DNA of 47,286 nt from an uncultured Acetobacteraceae bacterium (GCA_946476985.1 CAMKWS010000011.1:1-47286); one strand, 5' to 3'; positions 8,763-17,916 are shown, numbered from the stretch's first letter. The notes: generated by a model not told the origin, from the sequence alone. Numbers and translations are program-made.

Positions 8763-9038
8763 TGGTCTGATTCCATCATTGTGATGGGTGGATTTAGAAA
8801 AATTAATAATAGATATAACTTGTTTCTTACCTCTTTGTAACTAGCTTAGCAGTTATTGAGGATGCTTCTTAATTAAATAATATATTGTTTTTATAGACTT
8901 TAACTGAGTTTTAAAGGCTGGAGAATATATCCAGCTATTGCGTATCAGCCGTAACTAAAATTAAATTTAATATAAGATGATAATAATTATCATTTAAAGA
9001 AAGTGGCAGAATGATGACATAGAGGTGATGGAAAACGT
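8763..9038. other. Intergenic region: operon end and receptor 1 promoter region
   Basis: Just after holA there is a small perfect hairpin (CCATCA-TTG-TGATGG, 8773-8787) without a U-run, so termination there is doubtful. The rest is AT-rich and carries the Fur-like site listed separately. No gene is seen. Confidence 0.6.
8977..8993. promoter_or_regulatory. Fur-box-like operator before receptor 1
   Basis: ATGATAATAATTATCAT is a near-perfect palindrome matching the GATAAT.ATTATC core of the Fur consensus. It ends 45 bp before the start codon of the first siderophore receptor. Sites of the same design precede the other two paralogues at similar distance, which strongly suggests iron-dependent repression. 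Confidence 0.75.
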
Positions 9039-11432
9039 ATGAGCCGGTTTGTAAATAGTTGCCTGAAGCCGCTTTCCGTGGCGGTAAGTTTAGGGGGAAT
9101 AGCCGGGGCCTATACGGCTACCGCAGCGATTGCGGATACGGCTCATGATGCGACAACATCTAAGGTCAATGATGCGCGCTCATCTACACAGGGTGCAGAG
9201 GGCCAGTCTGTAACGTCCCATTCTGTTGAGCATATTCATGTCATTGGGCATCCGTTCAATACGATGCGTACGAGCAATGATATGGGGCGTATGCCTCAAG
9301 ATGTAATGCATACTGCTCAGACAATTGATGTTGTTCCACGTGAATTGATCCAGCAGCAGAACGCAAAATCTCTGGATGAAGCTTTGCGGAATGTGCCTGG
9401 GATTACCTCATCGGTTGGTGAAGGTGCCGGTGGGATGAGTGGAGATCAGTTCCTCATCCGCGGTTTCCCTGCTCAGAATGATATTTATGAAGACGGTCTG
9501 CGGGACTTTGGTGTTTATACGCGTGATAGTTTTTTCCAAGATTCTGTAAATGTTATCAAAGGTCCATCTTCTGAAGTCTTTGGTAATGGGACAACAGGTG
9601 GTGCGATTAATATCGTGACAAAATCACCGACATTGAAAAACCATTACAATGCGGATTTCAGCGGCGGTTCGGCGAATTACTATCGTGGTACGGTGGATAT
9701 TAACCAGCGCATTGATAAAACAACGGCCTTCCGTATTGAGGGGATGGGAACTTCTAATAATGTAGAAGGGCGTGATTATGCCGCTGCACACCGGTGGGGG
9801 ATTGCACCATCCATAGCTTTTGGCTTGGGTACCAAGACAACGGTTGTGCTGCAGGTAATGCATCAATCATCTGATAATGTGCCAGATTATGGTGTGCCGG
9901 TGACGAAATTACCAGGCCAGACCATGGGGCGACCAATTACAGAGAAGAAGTCTCTCGGTGTTTCACGTGATAATTGGTACGGAAAGAAGCAGGACCATGA
10001 TAATAGCGAAGACACAATGGAGACATTGCGGTTAACGCATAAGTTTAACTCTCACCTAACACTGCATAATGACTTGCGGTTTGGTGAGTATAGTCGTGAT
10101 TTTGCCGCATCATCTCCACAATGTGCCAATGCACAATGTTCTGAAATTCAGCTATATAATCCTGGCTATAAGAAGGTTACGTCAAGTTACGGGCTAAATG
10201 GTGGCCCAATGCCGTATAAGCAGTCGAGCTGGTCCTTCCAAGATGTTGCATCTATGCAAGCTGATTTTAATACTGGCTTCCTGAAGCATCAACTCGTGAC
10301 GGGTTTTGACTTTGAATATGTAGAGGATTCTCGTCGCCAATATGCTTATGATGCTATGGGGGCAGGGCGGGCTATTCCCTGGCAAAACACAGCTTCTCCA
10401 CAGCGTGATACGTATCAATATGCGACATGCCGTGCTGATTCTGGCAGTTGTTGGAAGAACACTAACTATAGTTTAGGTCGCCCTGATTCTAGCGGATATG
10501 GCTTTGATACTGGTCTATTCTTGTACGATCAGATTTGGTTTAATAAATGGCTCTCTGTGAAGGGTGGCTTACGTTGGGATCATTGGCAGACCATGTATAA
10601 AACATGGGGAGCTGATGCACAGACAACAGATGAGAGTGTTAAGAGCTATGGCAAGGCGCCCTCTAAGGCGGCTGACTATCATAACTCTACAGATGTTGTG
10701 AACCCAACGGCTAGCCTGCTGTTTACGCCGAATAATTGGCAAACTTTCTACTTTACATATGCAAGTTCTACGACCCCAATGGGCATGTATGTAACCAATG
10801 GTTCCATCCCCGTGCGTCCAGCATCTAATGGGCAAGTTGCGACGCAGCCTGAGCGGTCTCGCTTGTATGAAGTTGGTACCAAAATGAGCTTGTTGCACGA
10901 TCGTCTAGGGGCGACGATCTCGCTCTTTAGGTTGGATAAAAGTAATGCACTTACGTCTGATCCGATCTCTGGGCAGGTACAGGCAACAGGTATTCAAGAG
11001 CGGAACCAAGGGCTGGAGCTCTCGTTGGGTGGGATGATCTTGCCTGGGTGGAATGTCTCTGCCACTTATGCGCTTTATGATCCACGTCAGACATCTGGTG
11101 TGAATAAAGGCCGTAACATCCAGTATGTGCCGCATAATCAGGCAACGTTATGGTCTGCTTATGAGGCTTTCCCAGGGAAACCTTGGAACTTCACCATTGG
11201 TGGTGGTGTGACATGGCGCCAAGGGGTGTACCTAACCCTTGCGAATGATGCGAAAGTACCTGCGAATGTAGAGTTCGATAGTGTATTGTCTCATCGCATT
11301 AATCGGCACTGGGTTGTCTCTTTGAACGGGTATAACCTCTCAAATAGGTTAAACTATAACTCGCTCTTTACAGGGCGCGTAACCCCAGCTCCGGGGCGGA
11401 CCTTCCTTGGGCGTCTTAGCATGGAATATTGA
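9039..11432 (+). CDS. TonB-dependent siderophore receptor (Fiu-like), paralogue 1
   Basis: Outer-membrane receptor for TonB/ExbBD-driven import of an iron chelate, most like the catecholate receptor Fiu by its plug signature. The 797-aa product has a signal peptide (cleavage probably after AAIA, about residue 32), a spacer, a TonB-box-like HIHVIG, and a plug domain with LDEALRNVPGI, DQFLIRGF and a VIKGPSSEVFGNGTTGGAIN block. The 22-strand barrel ends in the terminal aromatic ...GRLSMEY. Loop regions carry two Cys pairs (C-ANAQ-C and C-RADSGS-C). It is the first of three tandem paralogues and the most divergent: the other two share insertions it lacks. Substrate cannot be read from sequence; Fiu-type catecholate use is inference. 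Confidence 0.92.
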   Translation: MSRFVNSCLKPLSVAVSLGGIAGAYTATAAIADTAHDATTSKVNDARSSTQGAEGQSVTSHSVEHIHVIGHPFNTMRTSNDMGRMPQDVMHTAQTIDVVPRELIQQQNAKSLDEALRNVPGITSSVGEGAGGMSGDQFLIRGFPAQNDIYEDGLRDFGVYTRDSFFQDSVNVIKGPSSEVFGNGTTGGAINIVTKSPTLKNHYNADFSGGSANYYRGTVDINQRIDKTTAFRIEGMGTSNNVEGRDYAAAHRWGIAPSIAFGLGTKTTVVLQVMHQSSDNVPDYGVPVTKLPGQTMGRPITEKKSLGVSRDNWYGKKQDHDNSEDTMETLRLTHKFNSHLTLHNDLRFGEYSRDFAASSPQCANAQCSEIQLYNPGYKKVTSSYGLNGGPMPYKQSSWSFQDVASMQADFNTGFLKHQLVTGFDFEYVEDSRRQYAYDAMGAGRAIPWQNTASPQRDTYQYATCRADSGSCWKNTNYSLGRPDSSGYGFDTGLFLYDQIWFNKWLSVKGGLRWDHWQTMYKTWGADAQTTDESVKSYGKAPSKAADYHNSTDVVNPTASLLFTPNNWQTFYFTYASSTTPMGMYVTNGSIPVRPASNGQVATQPERSRLYEVGTKMSLLHDRLGATISLFRLDKSNALTSDPISGQVQATGIQERNQGLELSLGGMILPGWNVSATYALYDPRQTSGVNKGRNIQYVPHNQATLWSAYEAFPGKPWNFTIGGGVTWRQGVYLTLANDAKVPANVEFDSVLSHRINRHWVVSLNGYNLSNRLNYNSLFTGRVTPAPGRTFLGRLSMEY

Positions 11433-11493
11433 GAGATATATTCTGTGATGTTGGTGAGCCTTTTAGGTCGGCATTGCTAAATATAAATTGGTG

Positions 11494-11542
11494 AAAAAGG
11501 CCGCTATAAGTTTCGTAAAAGAAGCATATGGCGGTCTTTTTT
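11494..11542 (+). terminator. Rho-independent terminator after receptor 1
   Basis: GGCCGCTATA (11499-11508) pairs with TATGGCGGTC (11527-11536), 10 bp including two G.U pairs, around an 18-nt loop and followed by six T's. It lies about 65 nt after the stop, so receptor 1 is probably transcribed separately from receptor 2. Confidence 0.75.
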
Positions 11543-11555
11543 GTGGAATGAGGTG

Positions 11556-11574
11556 ATAATACGAATCGTATTAT
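11556..11574. promoter_or_regulatory. Perfect 19-bp palindrome, operator-like
   Basis: ATAATACGAATCGTATTAT is two perfect 9-bp arms around a single A. It lies 262 bp before the receptor 2 start and just after the receptor 1 terminator. It has the size and AT-flanked form of a dimeric repressor site and partly resembles a Fur box (GATAAT...ATTAT), but its CG-containing core is different, so another regulator is possible. Confidence 0.5.
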
Positions 11575-11678
11575 TTATTCATTTTTTATTTATAAAAATA
11601 TCCGTTTAATTCAAAATAGATATAGAATAAATCTAATTTATTTATAAAAAGTAAAACATTTTTATTTATTATTTACAA

Positions 11679-11692
11679 TTATCATACGATAA
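11679..11692. promoter_or_regulatory. TTATC-N4-GATAA inverted repeat upstream of receptor 2
   Basis: TTATCATACGATAA has 5-bp arms around ATAC, 144 bp before the receptor 2 start. It could be a second Fur-like half-site pair; evidence is limited to symmetry and context. Confidence 0.3.
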
Positions 11693-11767
11693 AAATGAAG
11701 AGAATGTATCTTTTATAATACAGATATAAAAATAAAGGCCGGCTGGGTCTGTTTTAAAGTTAAAATT

Positions 11768-11784
11768 AAGAATTATTCGCATTT
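11768..11784. promoter_or_regulatory. Degenerate Fur-like site before receptor 2
   Basis: AAGAATTATTCGCATTT agrees at 13 of 17 positions with the site before receptor 3 (GAGAATAATTATCATTT) and ends 52 bp before the start codon, the same position as the other two. Its weaker symmetry suggests weaker repression. Confidence 0.45.
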
Positions 11785-11836
11785 ATGGGGATGCCTTTCT
11801 CGGAAGAGGTATCATCTCAAATGCGGAGCGCTTCGT

Positions 11837-14266
11837 ATGAGCCGTTTTATTCACCAATGTTTAAAGCCTGTTTCGGCTTTTCTCACATTAAGCAGTGCGG
11901 TTGGGGCTGCTTATGCTGATGCAGCAGCCACAGAAGATACGACATGGTCGAGTGAGGTATCTTCACCGGCTATGTTGCCGGGGTCCGATGGCCTCGTAAC
12001 ATTAGATGAGCAAGAAAGTCATAGTGGGGCAGACGGTGTACAAGCCCGTAATGTGGAGCGGATTCATGTTATTGGGCATCCGTTTAATACAATACATGCC
12101 AGCAATGACATGGGGCGTATGCCGCAGGATGTCATGCATACTGCACAGACGATTGATGTGGTCCCCCGTGAATTGATCCGTCAGCAGAATGCGAAATCAT
12201 TAGACGAAGCGCTAAAGAATGTCCCTGGTATTACGGCCTCTATAGGTGAGGGGGCTGGAGGGTTAAATGGGGATCAATTCCTTATTCGTGGTTTCCCAGC
12301 ACAGAATGATATTTATGAGGATGGATTGAGAGATTTTGGTGTCTATGGGCGGGATAGTTTTGCGTATGATTCCGTTAATGTCATCAAAGGGCCATCATCA
12401 CAGGTCTTTGGGAATGGGACCACTGGTGGGGCGATTAATGCCGTCACCAAAACACCTAGTCTTACAAATCATTATGGGGCTGATTTTAGTGGCGGGTCTG
12501 GTAATTACTTCCGTGGTACGGTGGATGTTAACCAGCGCATTAACAAGACAACGGCCTTCCGCATTGCAGGGATGGGAGCTGCGAATAACGTAGTAGGACG
12601 TAATTTCTTGCATGATCAACGTTGGGGGATAGCGCCATCTGTCGCCTTTGGGTTGGGGACAAAAACTACGCTCATCCTACAGTTGATGCATCAAACAGAT
12701 AATAGTGTGCCTGATTTCGGGATGCCGGTTGTAAAGGCACGGGGGTCTGTTTATGCACGTCCGCTTTCGGAATATGGGGTGCCGCGTCAGAACTTTTTTG
12801 GCAAGCAGCAAGACCATAACCATACTGACGATACTATGGAGACTTTGCGGCTAGCGCATAAATTTAATTCCCATTTGACTTTCCGTAATGATCTACGGTT
12901 TGGGGAATATAGCCGTAGTTATGAGGCCTCAAAAGTTGTGTGCAAGGCAGGTTGTATTGCAGCGATCAATAGCGGCCTTTTGGCGAATGGCCTTGTAAAC
13001 CGCACAACGCCGCATAATAGCGTACCTTTGCCGTATAAGCAGTCGAGCTGGTCATTCCAGAATGTGGCTTCTGTGCAGGCTGACTTTAAAACGGGGACGA
13101 TACGTCATCAGCTCGTTGCGGGTGTGGATATGGAATATGTGCATGATTCCCGCAAACAATATGTATATCCCGGTGAGGTGCAAGCGGCGAACCTCTTATC
13201 GCCGAACCCGCGGGAGGTTTCATATGCCTCTGTTCGGTTGCTTCCTGCTGGGCAGAATGCTGCAAACATGCCGTACTTGCCTGGAATTGGGAAAAAACCA
13301 AACAATAATGGTTATGGGTTTGATACGGGTATCTTTTTGTATGACCAGTTATGGCTTGCGAAGTGGGTCTCTTTGAAAGGTGGCTTACGCTGGGATCGTT
13401 GGCAGAGTGGGTATAATGTGACAGGTGGCCCAGATGAGGTAAATCGTACCATCAAGGGCACAAATAAGTCTCTCGGTATGATTTCCAATGAGGATAAGCA
13501 CTTTCCGCAGACGACCAATACCGTTAACCCAACGGCGAGCCTTATTATCACACCGAGCAAATGGCAGACGGTTTATTTCACATACGCTAGCTCTACCACG
13601 CCAACGGGTATGTATGTGACCAGCGGCGCCGTGCCTGTACGGCCGGGGAAAAAGGGAACGGTGGATAATAAACCCCAACGTGCTCAGCTTTATGAAATCG
13701 GAAGTAAATTTAGTTTCTTACATGACCGTATGGGCGCCACGATTACCCTCTTTAGGTTGGATAAGAATAATGCCCTAACAACTGATCCTGTCTCCAATGC
13801 GACTTTGAATACAGGAGATCGCCAGCGGAACCAAGGGTTGGAATTGTCTCTTGGGGGAATGATCCTGCCGGGATGGAATATCACAGCGACGTATGCGTTG
13901 TATGACCCCAAAACGACAGCTTCAGCAACGGCGGAGCATCGTGGCAAGCAGATTCAATATGTGCCGCATAATCAGGCAACATTGTGGTCTGCCTATGAGG
14001 CATTCCCTAATAAACCGTGGAACTTCACTGTTGGTGGTGGTGTTATTTGGCGGCAGGGCGTTTATCTAACCAATGATAATCTGGCTAAGGTCCCAGCCAA
14101 TGTTGAGTTTGATACGGTTCTTTCGCATCGCATCAATAAACATTGGGTAATGGCCCTTAACGGGTACAACCTAGCAAATAGGCTTAATTACAGCACGTTA
14201 TTTAGAGGCTTTGCTAGCCCGGCGCCGGGGCGGACCTTCTTGGGGCGCCTAAGTATGGATTATTAA
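11837..14266 (+). CDS. TonB-dependent siderophore receptor (Fiu-like), paralogue 2
   Basis: Second tandem member, 809 aa. The signal peptide begins MSRFIHQCLKP, nearly identical to paralogue 3, with probable cleavage after AYA (residue 29). It shares with its neighbours the HVIGHPFNT / MGRMPQDVMHTAQTIDVV block, the plug signature DQFLIRGFPAQNDIYEDGLRDF and the terminal PAPGRTFLGRLSMDY. It is much closer to paralogue 3 than to 1: both have SEYGVPRQN, the DHNHTD motif and a loop Cys pair C-x2-GC. The differences concentrate in predicted extracellular loops (residues ~260-300, ~380-410, ~440-490), as expected if paralogues bind different chelates. Its own promoter region with several operator-like sites points to separate control. 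Confidence 0.92.
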   Translation: MSRFIHQCLKPVSAFLTLSSAVGAAYADAAATEDTTWSSEVSSPAMLPGSDGLVTLDEQESHSGADGVQARNVERIHVIGHPFNTIHASNDMGRMPQDVMHTAQTIDVVPRELIRQQNAKSLDEALKNVPGITASIGEGAGGLNGDQFLIRGFPAQNDIYEDGLRDFGVYGRDSFAYDSVNVIKGPSSQVFGNGTTGGAINAVTKTPSLTNHYGADFSGGSGNYFRGTVDVNQRINKTTAFRIAGMGAANNVVGRNFLHDQRWGIAPSVAFGLGTKTTLILQLMHQTDNSVPDFGMPVVKARGSVYARPLSEYGVPRQNFFGKQQDHNHTDDTMETLRLAHKFNSHLTFRNDLRFGEYSRSYEASKVVCKAGCIAAINSGLLANGLVNRTTPHNSVPLPYKQSSWSFQNVASVQADFKTGTIRHQLVAGVDMEYVHDSRKQYVYPGEVQAANLLSPNPREVSYASVRLLPAGQNAANMPYLPGIGKKPNNNGYGFDTGIFLYDQLWLAKWVSLKGGLRWDRWQSGYNVTGGPDEVNRTIKGTNKSLGMISNEDKHFPQTTNTVNPTASLIITPSKWQTVYFTYASSTTPTGMYVTSGAVPVRPGKKGTVDNKPQRAQLYEIGSKFSFLHDRMGATITLFRLDKNNALTTDPVSNATLNTGDRQRNQGLELSLGGMILPGWNITATYALYDPKTTASATAEHRGKQIQYVPHNQATLWSAYEAFPNKPWNFTVGGGVIWRQGVYLTNDNLAKVPANVEFDTVLSHRINKHWVMALNGYNLANRLNYSTLFRGFASPAPGRTFLGRLSMDY

Positions 14267-14293
14267 GTTTTCATAGTTAGAAGAGGAATATGT

Positions 14294-14324
14294 CTCCGCC
14301 AATATGTGTTTCATATAGGCGGAG
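14294..14324 (+). terminator. Hairpin after receptor 2, possible terminator
   Basis: CTCCGCC (14294-14300) pairs perfectly with GGCGGAG (14318-14324), with an inner TATG/CATA stem. Only a short, interrupted T-run follows (CCTTTG), so termination may be incomplete. Confidence 0.45.
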
Positions 14325-14566
14325 GCGGCCTTTGATAGGGTGTAGAGGTAAATTCCACTAATACGTTGAAATTATTATATTTCATAAATGAACTTTGATC
14401 TTATGATAGGTTTTTCTTTTTAGTTATGAGTTTTGTGAGAGTGTATCTTTTCACACTCATAAAGTCTGTTTTTCGCAGAAAACAGGGGTAAATGTGTGTA
14501 TTGTGTGGCGATAATATCACATTCACAGATGGTGAAAAATTTAAATATTTTTTCACGATTGAAATT

Positions 14567-14583
14567 GAGAATAATTATCATTT
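14567..14583. promoter_or_regulatory. Fur-box-like operator before receptor 3
   Basis: GAGAATAATTATCATTT differs by one base from the corresponding stretch before receptor 1 (GATAATAATTATCATTT) and ends 51 bp before the start codon. Confidence 0.72.
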
Positions 14584-14634
14584 AAAAAAGTTTAGTTTTT
14601 GAGAAATTCATTCCCTACACGGAGCCCCACGAGT

Positions 14635-17001
14635 ATGAGTCGTTTTATCCATCAGTGTTTAAAGCCTGCCTCGGCCGTTCTTACATTAGGTGGCATGGCA
14701 GGAGGGGCATATGCTGATACCCATGCCGTGCAGTCCTCCCCCGCAGTGTCTCCCGTTGAAGATCAGGAGACGATGGAAGGCGAGCAGAACGGCCAAGCAA
14801 GCGATGCTTCGGTTAAGGGGCAGCATATTGAGCATATTCATGTCATTGGGCACCCGTTCAATACGATGCGTACGAGCAATGACATGGGGCGTATGCCGCA
14901 GGATGTGATGCATACTGCTCAGACGATTGATGTTATTCCCCGTGAACTTATTCGTCAGCAAAATGCGAAATCGTTAGATGAGGCATTGAAGAATGTCCCC
15001 GGCATTACGGCATCAGTTGGTGAAGGGGCTGGGGGACTGAATGGTGACCAATTCCTTATTCGTGGTTTCCCAGCGCAGAATGATATTTACGAAGATGGTC
15101 TGCGTGATTTTGGCGTTTATGGGCGTGATAGCTTCGACTACGACACCATCCACGTTATCAAAGGTCCGTCCTCTCAGGTCTTTGGGAATGGGACAACCGG
15201 TGGTGCGATCAATGCAGTGACAAAAGCCCCCAACCTTACCAATCATTATGGGGCTGACTTTAGTGGTGGGTCTGGGAATTATTATCGTGGCACGGTGGAT
15301 GTAAACCAGCGAATTGATGACACAACCGCTTTCCGTATAGAGGGGCTTGGTTCATCTAACGATGTTGTGGGGCGTAAAGGCGTTTCTGACAAGCGGTGGG
15401 GTATTGCACCATCTATCGCTTTTGGGCTGGGAACGAAGACAACAGTTGTCTTGCAGGTCATGCATCAGACAGATGATAGTGTGCCAGATTATGGTATGCC
15501 GGTTGTAAAGGCACAGGGTTCCGCTTATGGGCGGCCTATTTCTGAATATGGGGTGCCACGGCAGAACTGGTATGGCAAACAGCAGGACCATAACCATACT
15601 GATGCAACAATGGAGACATTGCGTTTAAAACATCAGTTTAACTCTCACCTGACCTTCCACAACGACCTCCGCTTCGGCGAATTTAGCCGTGATTTTGAGG
15701 CTTCTAAAGTGCAATGTGGGGCTGGCTGTGTTGCTGCTTTAAATAGTGGTGATTTTGCTAAGGGGGCTGTGACGCGTAACACAAATGGCAGTGTGCCTTT
15801 GCCTTATACGCAGTCGAGCTGGTCATTCCAGAATGTCGCGTCCTTACAAGCTGATTTTAATACAGGCTTTTTAAAGCATCAGCTCGTTACAGGTTTTGAC
15901 ATGGAATATGTGCATGATTCCCGTCATCAATACACATATGCAGGCGCTTCTACGAGCAATCCTATGCCGACAGCGAATTTGCTCTATCCAGATGCAGGAA
16001 ATGTCTCTGACGCTGTAGCGCGAAAGGTGCCCGCACAGGCCAACTCTATGCCGGTGATTCCGGGCATTGGGAAAAAGCCGAATAGTACGGGCTATGGGTT
16101 CGATACAGGCATTTTCTTATATGACCAAATTTGGCTGACCAAATGGGCCTCTGTGAAAGGGGGCTTCCGGTGGGATCGTTGGCAGAGTGGTTATAAGGCG
16201 ACAGGTCTTACAAGTGCAGATAACCCTGATAAGAGTTTCCCACAAACAACGAATACGATTAACCCAACGGCGAGCCTGATCTTCACCCCTTCGAAGTGGC
16301 AGACAGTTTACTTTACGTATGCAAGCTCCACGACCCCGACAGGTATGTATGTAACGAGCGGTGCGATCCCCGTACGGCCGGGTGCGCAAGGGACAGTGGA
16401 TAATCGTCCGCAACGTGCTCAGTTGTATGAAGTGGGCAGTAAATTTAGCCTGTTGCATGACCGGTTAGGGGCAACGATTACCCTCTTTAGGTTGGATAAG
16501 AGTAATGCGTTGACGACAGATCCTGTCTCTAACTCCACAATCAATACGGGGGACCAGCAGCGCAACCAAGGGCTGGAGCTTTCTTTGGGAGGGATGATCC
16601 TTCCGGGATGGAATGTCACAGCGACTTACGCGCTCTATGACCCTAAAACGACGTCATCAGCAACGGCTGCGAACCGTGGTAAGCAGATTCAATATGTGCC
16701 GCATAATCAGGCGACGTTGTGGTCTGCTTATGAGGCCTTTCCCGGTAAGCCGTGGAACTTCACTGTTGGTGGTGGGCTAACGTGGCGTCAGGCTGTGTAT
16801 TTGGATAATGCCAATACAGCTAAAGTCCCTGCGAATGTGGAGTTTGATACAGTTCTGTCCCACCGTATCAATCGCCATTGGGTGGTGTCTCTTAATGGTT
16901 ATAACCTCTCAAACAGGCTCAATTATAATAGCCTCTTTACGGGATATGCGACCCCAGCACCGGGGCGGACATTCCTTGGTCGTTTGAGCATGGATTATTA
17001 A
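14635..17001 (+). CDS. TonB-dependent siderophore receptor (Fiu-like), paralogue 3
   Basis: Third tandem member, 788 aa from ATG 14635. An in-frame ATG 36 nt upstream exists, but the chosen start aligns exactly with the MSRF start of both paralogues and has a GGAG about 10 nt before it. The signal peptide is cleaved probably after AYA (residue ~27). Plug, barrel and C-terminal aromatic signature are as in the neighbours, and the loop Cys pair C-GAG-C matches paralogue 2. An imperfect GC-rich hairpin at about 17012-17044 follows the stop. The piuC-type gene begins 149 nt later, so read-through from the receptor 3 promoter into it is plausible. Confidence 0.92.
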   Translation: MSRFIHQCLKPASAVLTLGGMAGGAYADTHAVQSSPAVSPVEDQETMEGEQNGQASDASVKGQHIEHIHVIGHPFNTMRTSNDMGRMPQDVMHTAQTIDVIPRELIRQQNAKSLDEALKNVPGITASVGEGAGGLNGDQFLIRGFPAQNDIYEDGLRDFGVYGRDSFDYDTIHVIKGPSSQVFGNGTTGGAINAVTKAPNLTNHYGADFSGGSGNYYRGTVDVNQRIDDTTAFRIEGLGSSNDVVGRKGVSDKRWGIAPSIAFGLGTKTTVVLQVMHQTDDSVPDYGMPVVKAQGSAYGRPISEYGVPRQNWYGKQQDHNHTDATMETLRLKHQFNSHLTFHNDLRFGEFSRDFEASKVQCGAGCVAALNSGDFAKGAVTRNTNGSVPLPYTQSSWSFQNVASLQADFNTGFLKHQLVTGFDMEYVHDSRHQYTYAGASTSNPMPTANLLYPDAGNVSDAVARKVPAQANSMPVIPGIGKKPNSTGYGFDTGIFLYDQIWLTKWASVKGGFRWDRWQSGYKATGLTSADNPDKSFPQTTNTINPTASLIFTPSKWQTVYFTYASSTTPTGMYVTSGAIPVRPGAQGTVDNRPQRAQLYEVGSKFSLLHDRLGATITLFRLDKSNALTTDPVSNSTINTGDQQRNQGLELSLGGMILPGWNVTATYALYDPKTTSSATAANRGKQIQYVPHNQATLWSAYEAFPGKPWNFTVGGGLTWRQAVYLDNANTAKVPANVEFDTVLSHRINRHWVVSLNGYNLSNRLNYNSLFTGYATPAPGRTFLGRLSMDY

Positions 17002-17150
17002 GAAAAATTAGGCTCCGGGCTTCGCTTTTTTGCGGAGTCCGGCCTTGTATAAGATGCTATATAATGTGAGGCTTTTCTTCTAAAGATGGTCATAGTCACC
17101 TTTGCAAGAGAAGCTATGTCCCAGCTCAGTTTCTATAAGGGTATCGTTCT

Positions 17151-17834
17151 ATGATGTTACATATTCCCGGTGTGCTTTCAGCAGACGAACTGGCTGATAT
17201 TCGTGCGCGTTTAGCTGCGGGTACGTGGGTTGATGGTCGCGGTACGGCAGGAGAGCAATCTGGCAGTGTGAAGAATAATCTTCAGATACAGCCTGATAGC
17301 CCGTTAGGGCGTGAACTTTCGACATTTGTACTGCGCAAGTTGGGGGTAAATCCGCTTTATAATAGTGCTGTATTGCCGCTGCGCCTCGTACCGCCGTTGT
17401 TCAACCGCTATGATGAAGGGATGAATTTTGGCGCGCATGTAGATAATGCCTTGCGGCCCATTCCCGGTACGGGGCAGCGTATTCGTACAGATGTGTCCAG
17501 CACATTATTCATCTCTGACTTGGATGAATATGAAGGGGGAGAGCTGGTTCTTCATGGCCCATCTGAGGAAAAAAGAGTGCGCTTGCCGGCAGGGGATATG
17601 ATTGTTTATCCCACAACGGCCCTGCATACAGTAACGCCGGTAACACGGGGCAGTCGCTGGGCGTCTTTCTTCTGGGCGCAGTCGGTTATTCGCTCACAAG
17701 AGCATCGGTCTATTCTCTTCGACCTTGATCAAAGCATTATGGCTCTGGGGCAGAAGAATGGTACAAATGATGCGGAGGTTTTGCGCCTTACCAACGTGTA
17801 TCATAATCTTTTGCGCACATGGGCTGAGATGTAA
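17151..17834 (+). CDS. piuC: PKHD-type Fe(II)/2-oxoglutarate dioxygenase (PiuC/YbiX family)
   Basis: A 227-aa Fe(II)/2-oxoglutarate-dependent hydroxylase of the YbiX/PiuC family. The metal triad is H96-x-D98 (in FGAHVDNA) and H159 (in TTALHTV), with R169 (GSRW) as the probable 2-oxoglutarate carboxylate ligand. Other family marks are the RYDEGMNFGAHVD stretch and GGELVL. Members commonly sit beside Fiu/PiuA-type siderophore receptors, including the fiu-ybiX pair of E. coli, exactly the arrangement here. The natural substrate is not firmly known; a role in handling siderophore-derived iron or modifying the chelate is inference. ATG 17151 and ATG 17154 are adjacent possible starts. Confidence 0.93.
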   Translation: MMLHIPGVLSADELADIRARLAAGTWVDGRGTAGEQSGSVKNNLQIQPDSPLGRELSTFVLRKLGVNPLYNSAVLPLRLVPPLFNRYDEGMNFGAHVDNALRPIPGTGQRIRTDVSSTLFISDLDEYEGGELVLHGPSEEKRVRLPAGDMIVYPTTALHTVTPVTRGSRWASFFWAQSVIRSQEHRSILFDLDQSIMALGQKNGTNDAEVLRLTNVYHNLLRTWAEM

Positions 17835-17861
17835 GTTCTTTGATAAGATGTGCGTATTATA

Positions 17862-17891
17862 AAAAAGGCCCGGTACGATCCGGGCCTTTTT
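17862..17891. terminator. Bidirectional terminator between convergent genes
   Basis: AAAAAGGCCCGG (17862-17873) and CCGGGCCTTTTT (17880-17891) form a perfect 12-bp stem with a 6-nt loop, with an A-run on one side and a T-run on the other. It can terminate both piuC (plus) and the convergent receptor gene (minus). Confidence 0.92.
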
Positions 17892-17916
17892 CTTTGGTGA
17901 TATATCGGGGGCGTGC

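Larger units (their letters stand above)
11543..11836. other. AT-rich promoter region of receptor 2
   Basis: No gene is seen. This stretch is markedly AT-rich and carries three operator-like sites listed separately: a perfect 19-bp palindrome, a TTATC/GATAA inverted repeat and a degenerate Fur-like site. Confidence 0.6.
14267..14634. other. Intergenic region with hairpins before receptor 3
   Basis: No gene is seen. Besides the hairpin at 14294-14324, it holds CTGTTTT-TCGCAG-AAAACAG (14466-14485) and an imperfect GTGAGAGTG/CACACTCA hairpin near 14434-14460. The Fur-like site lies at its right end. Confidence 0.55.

Noticed and set aside
9039-17001. Receptor duplication mediated by an insertion sequence
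   Set aside because: No transposase, terminal inverted repeats or target duplications are seen between the three copies.
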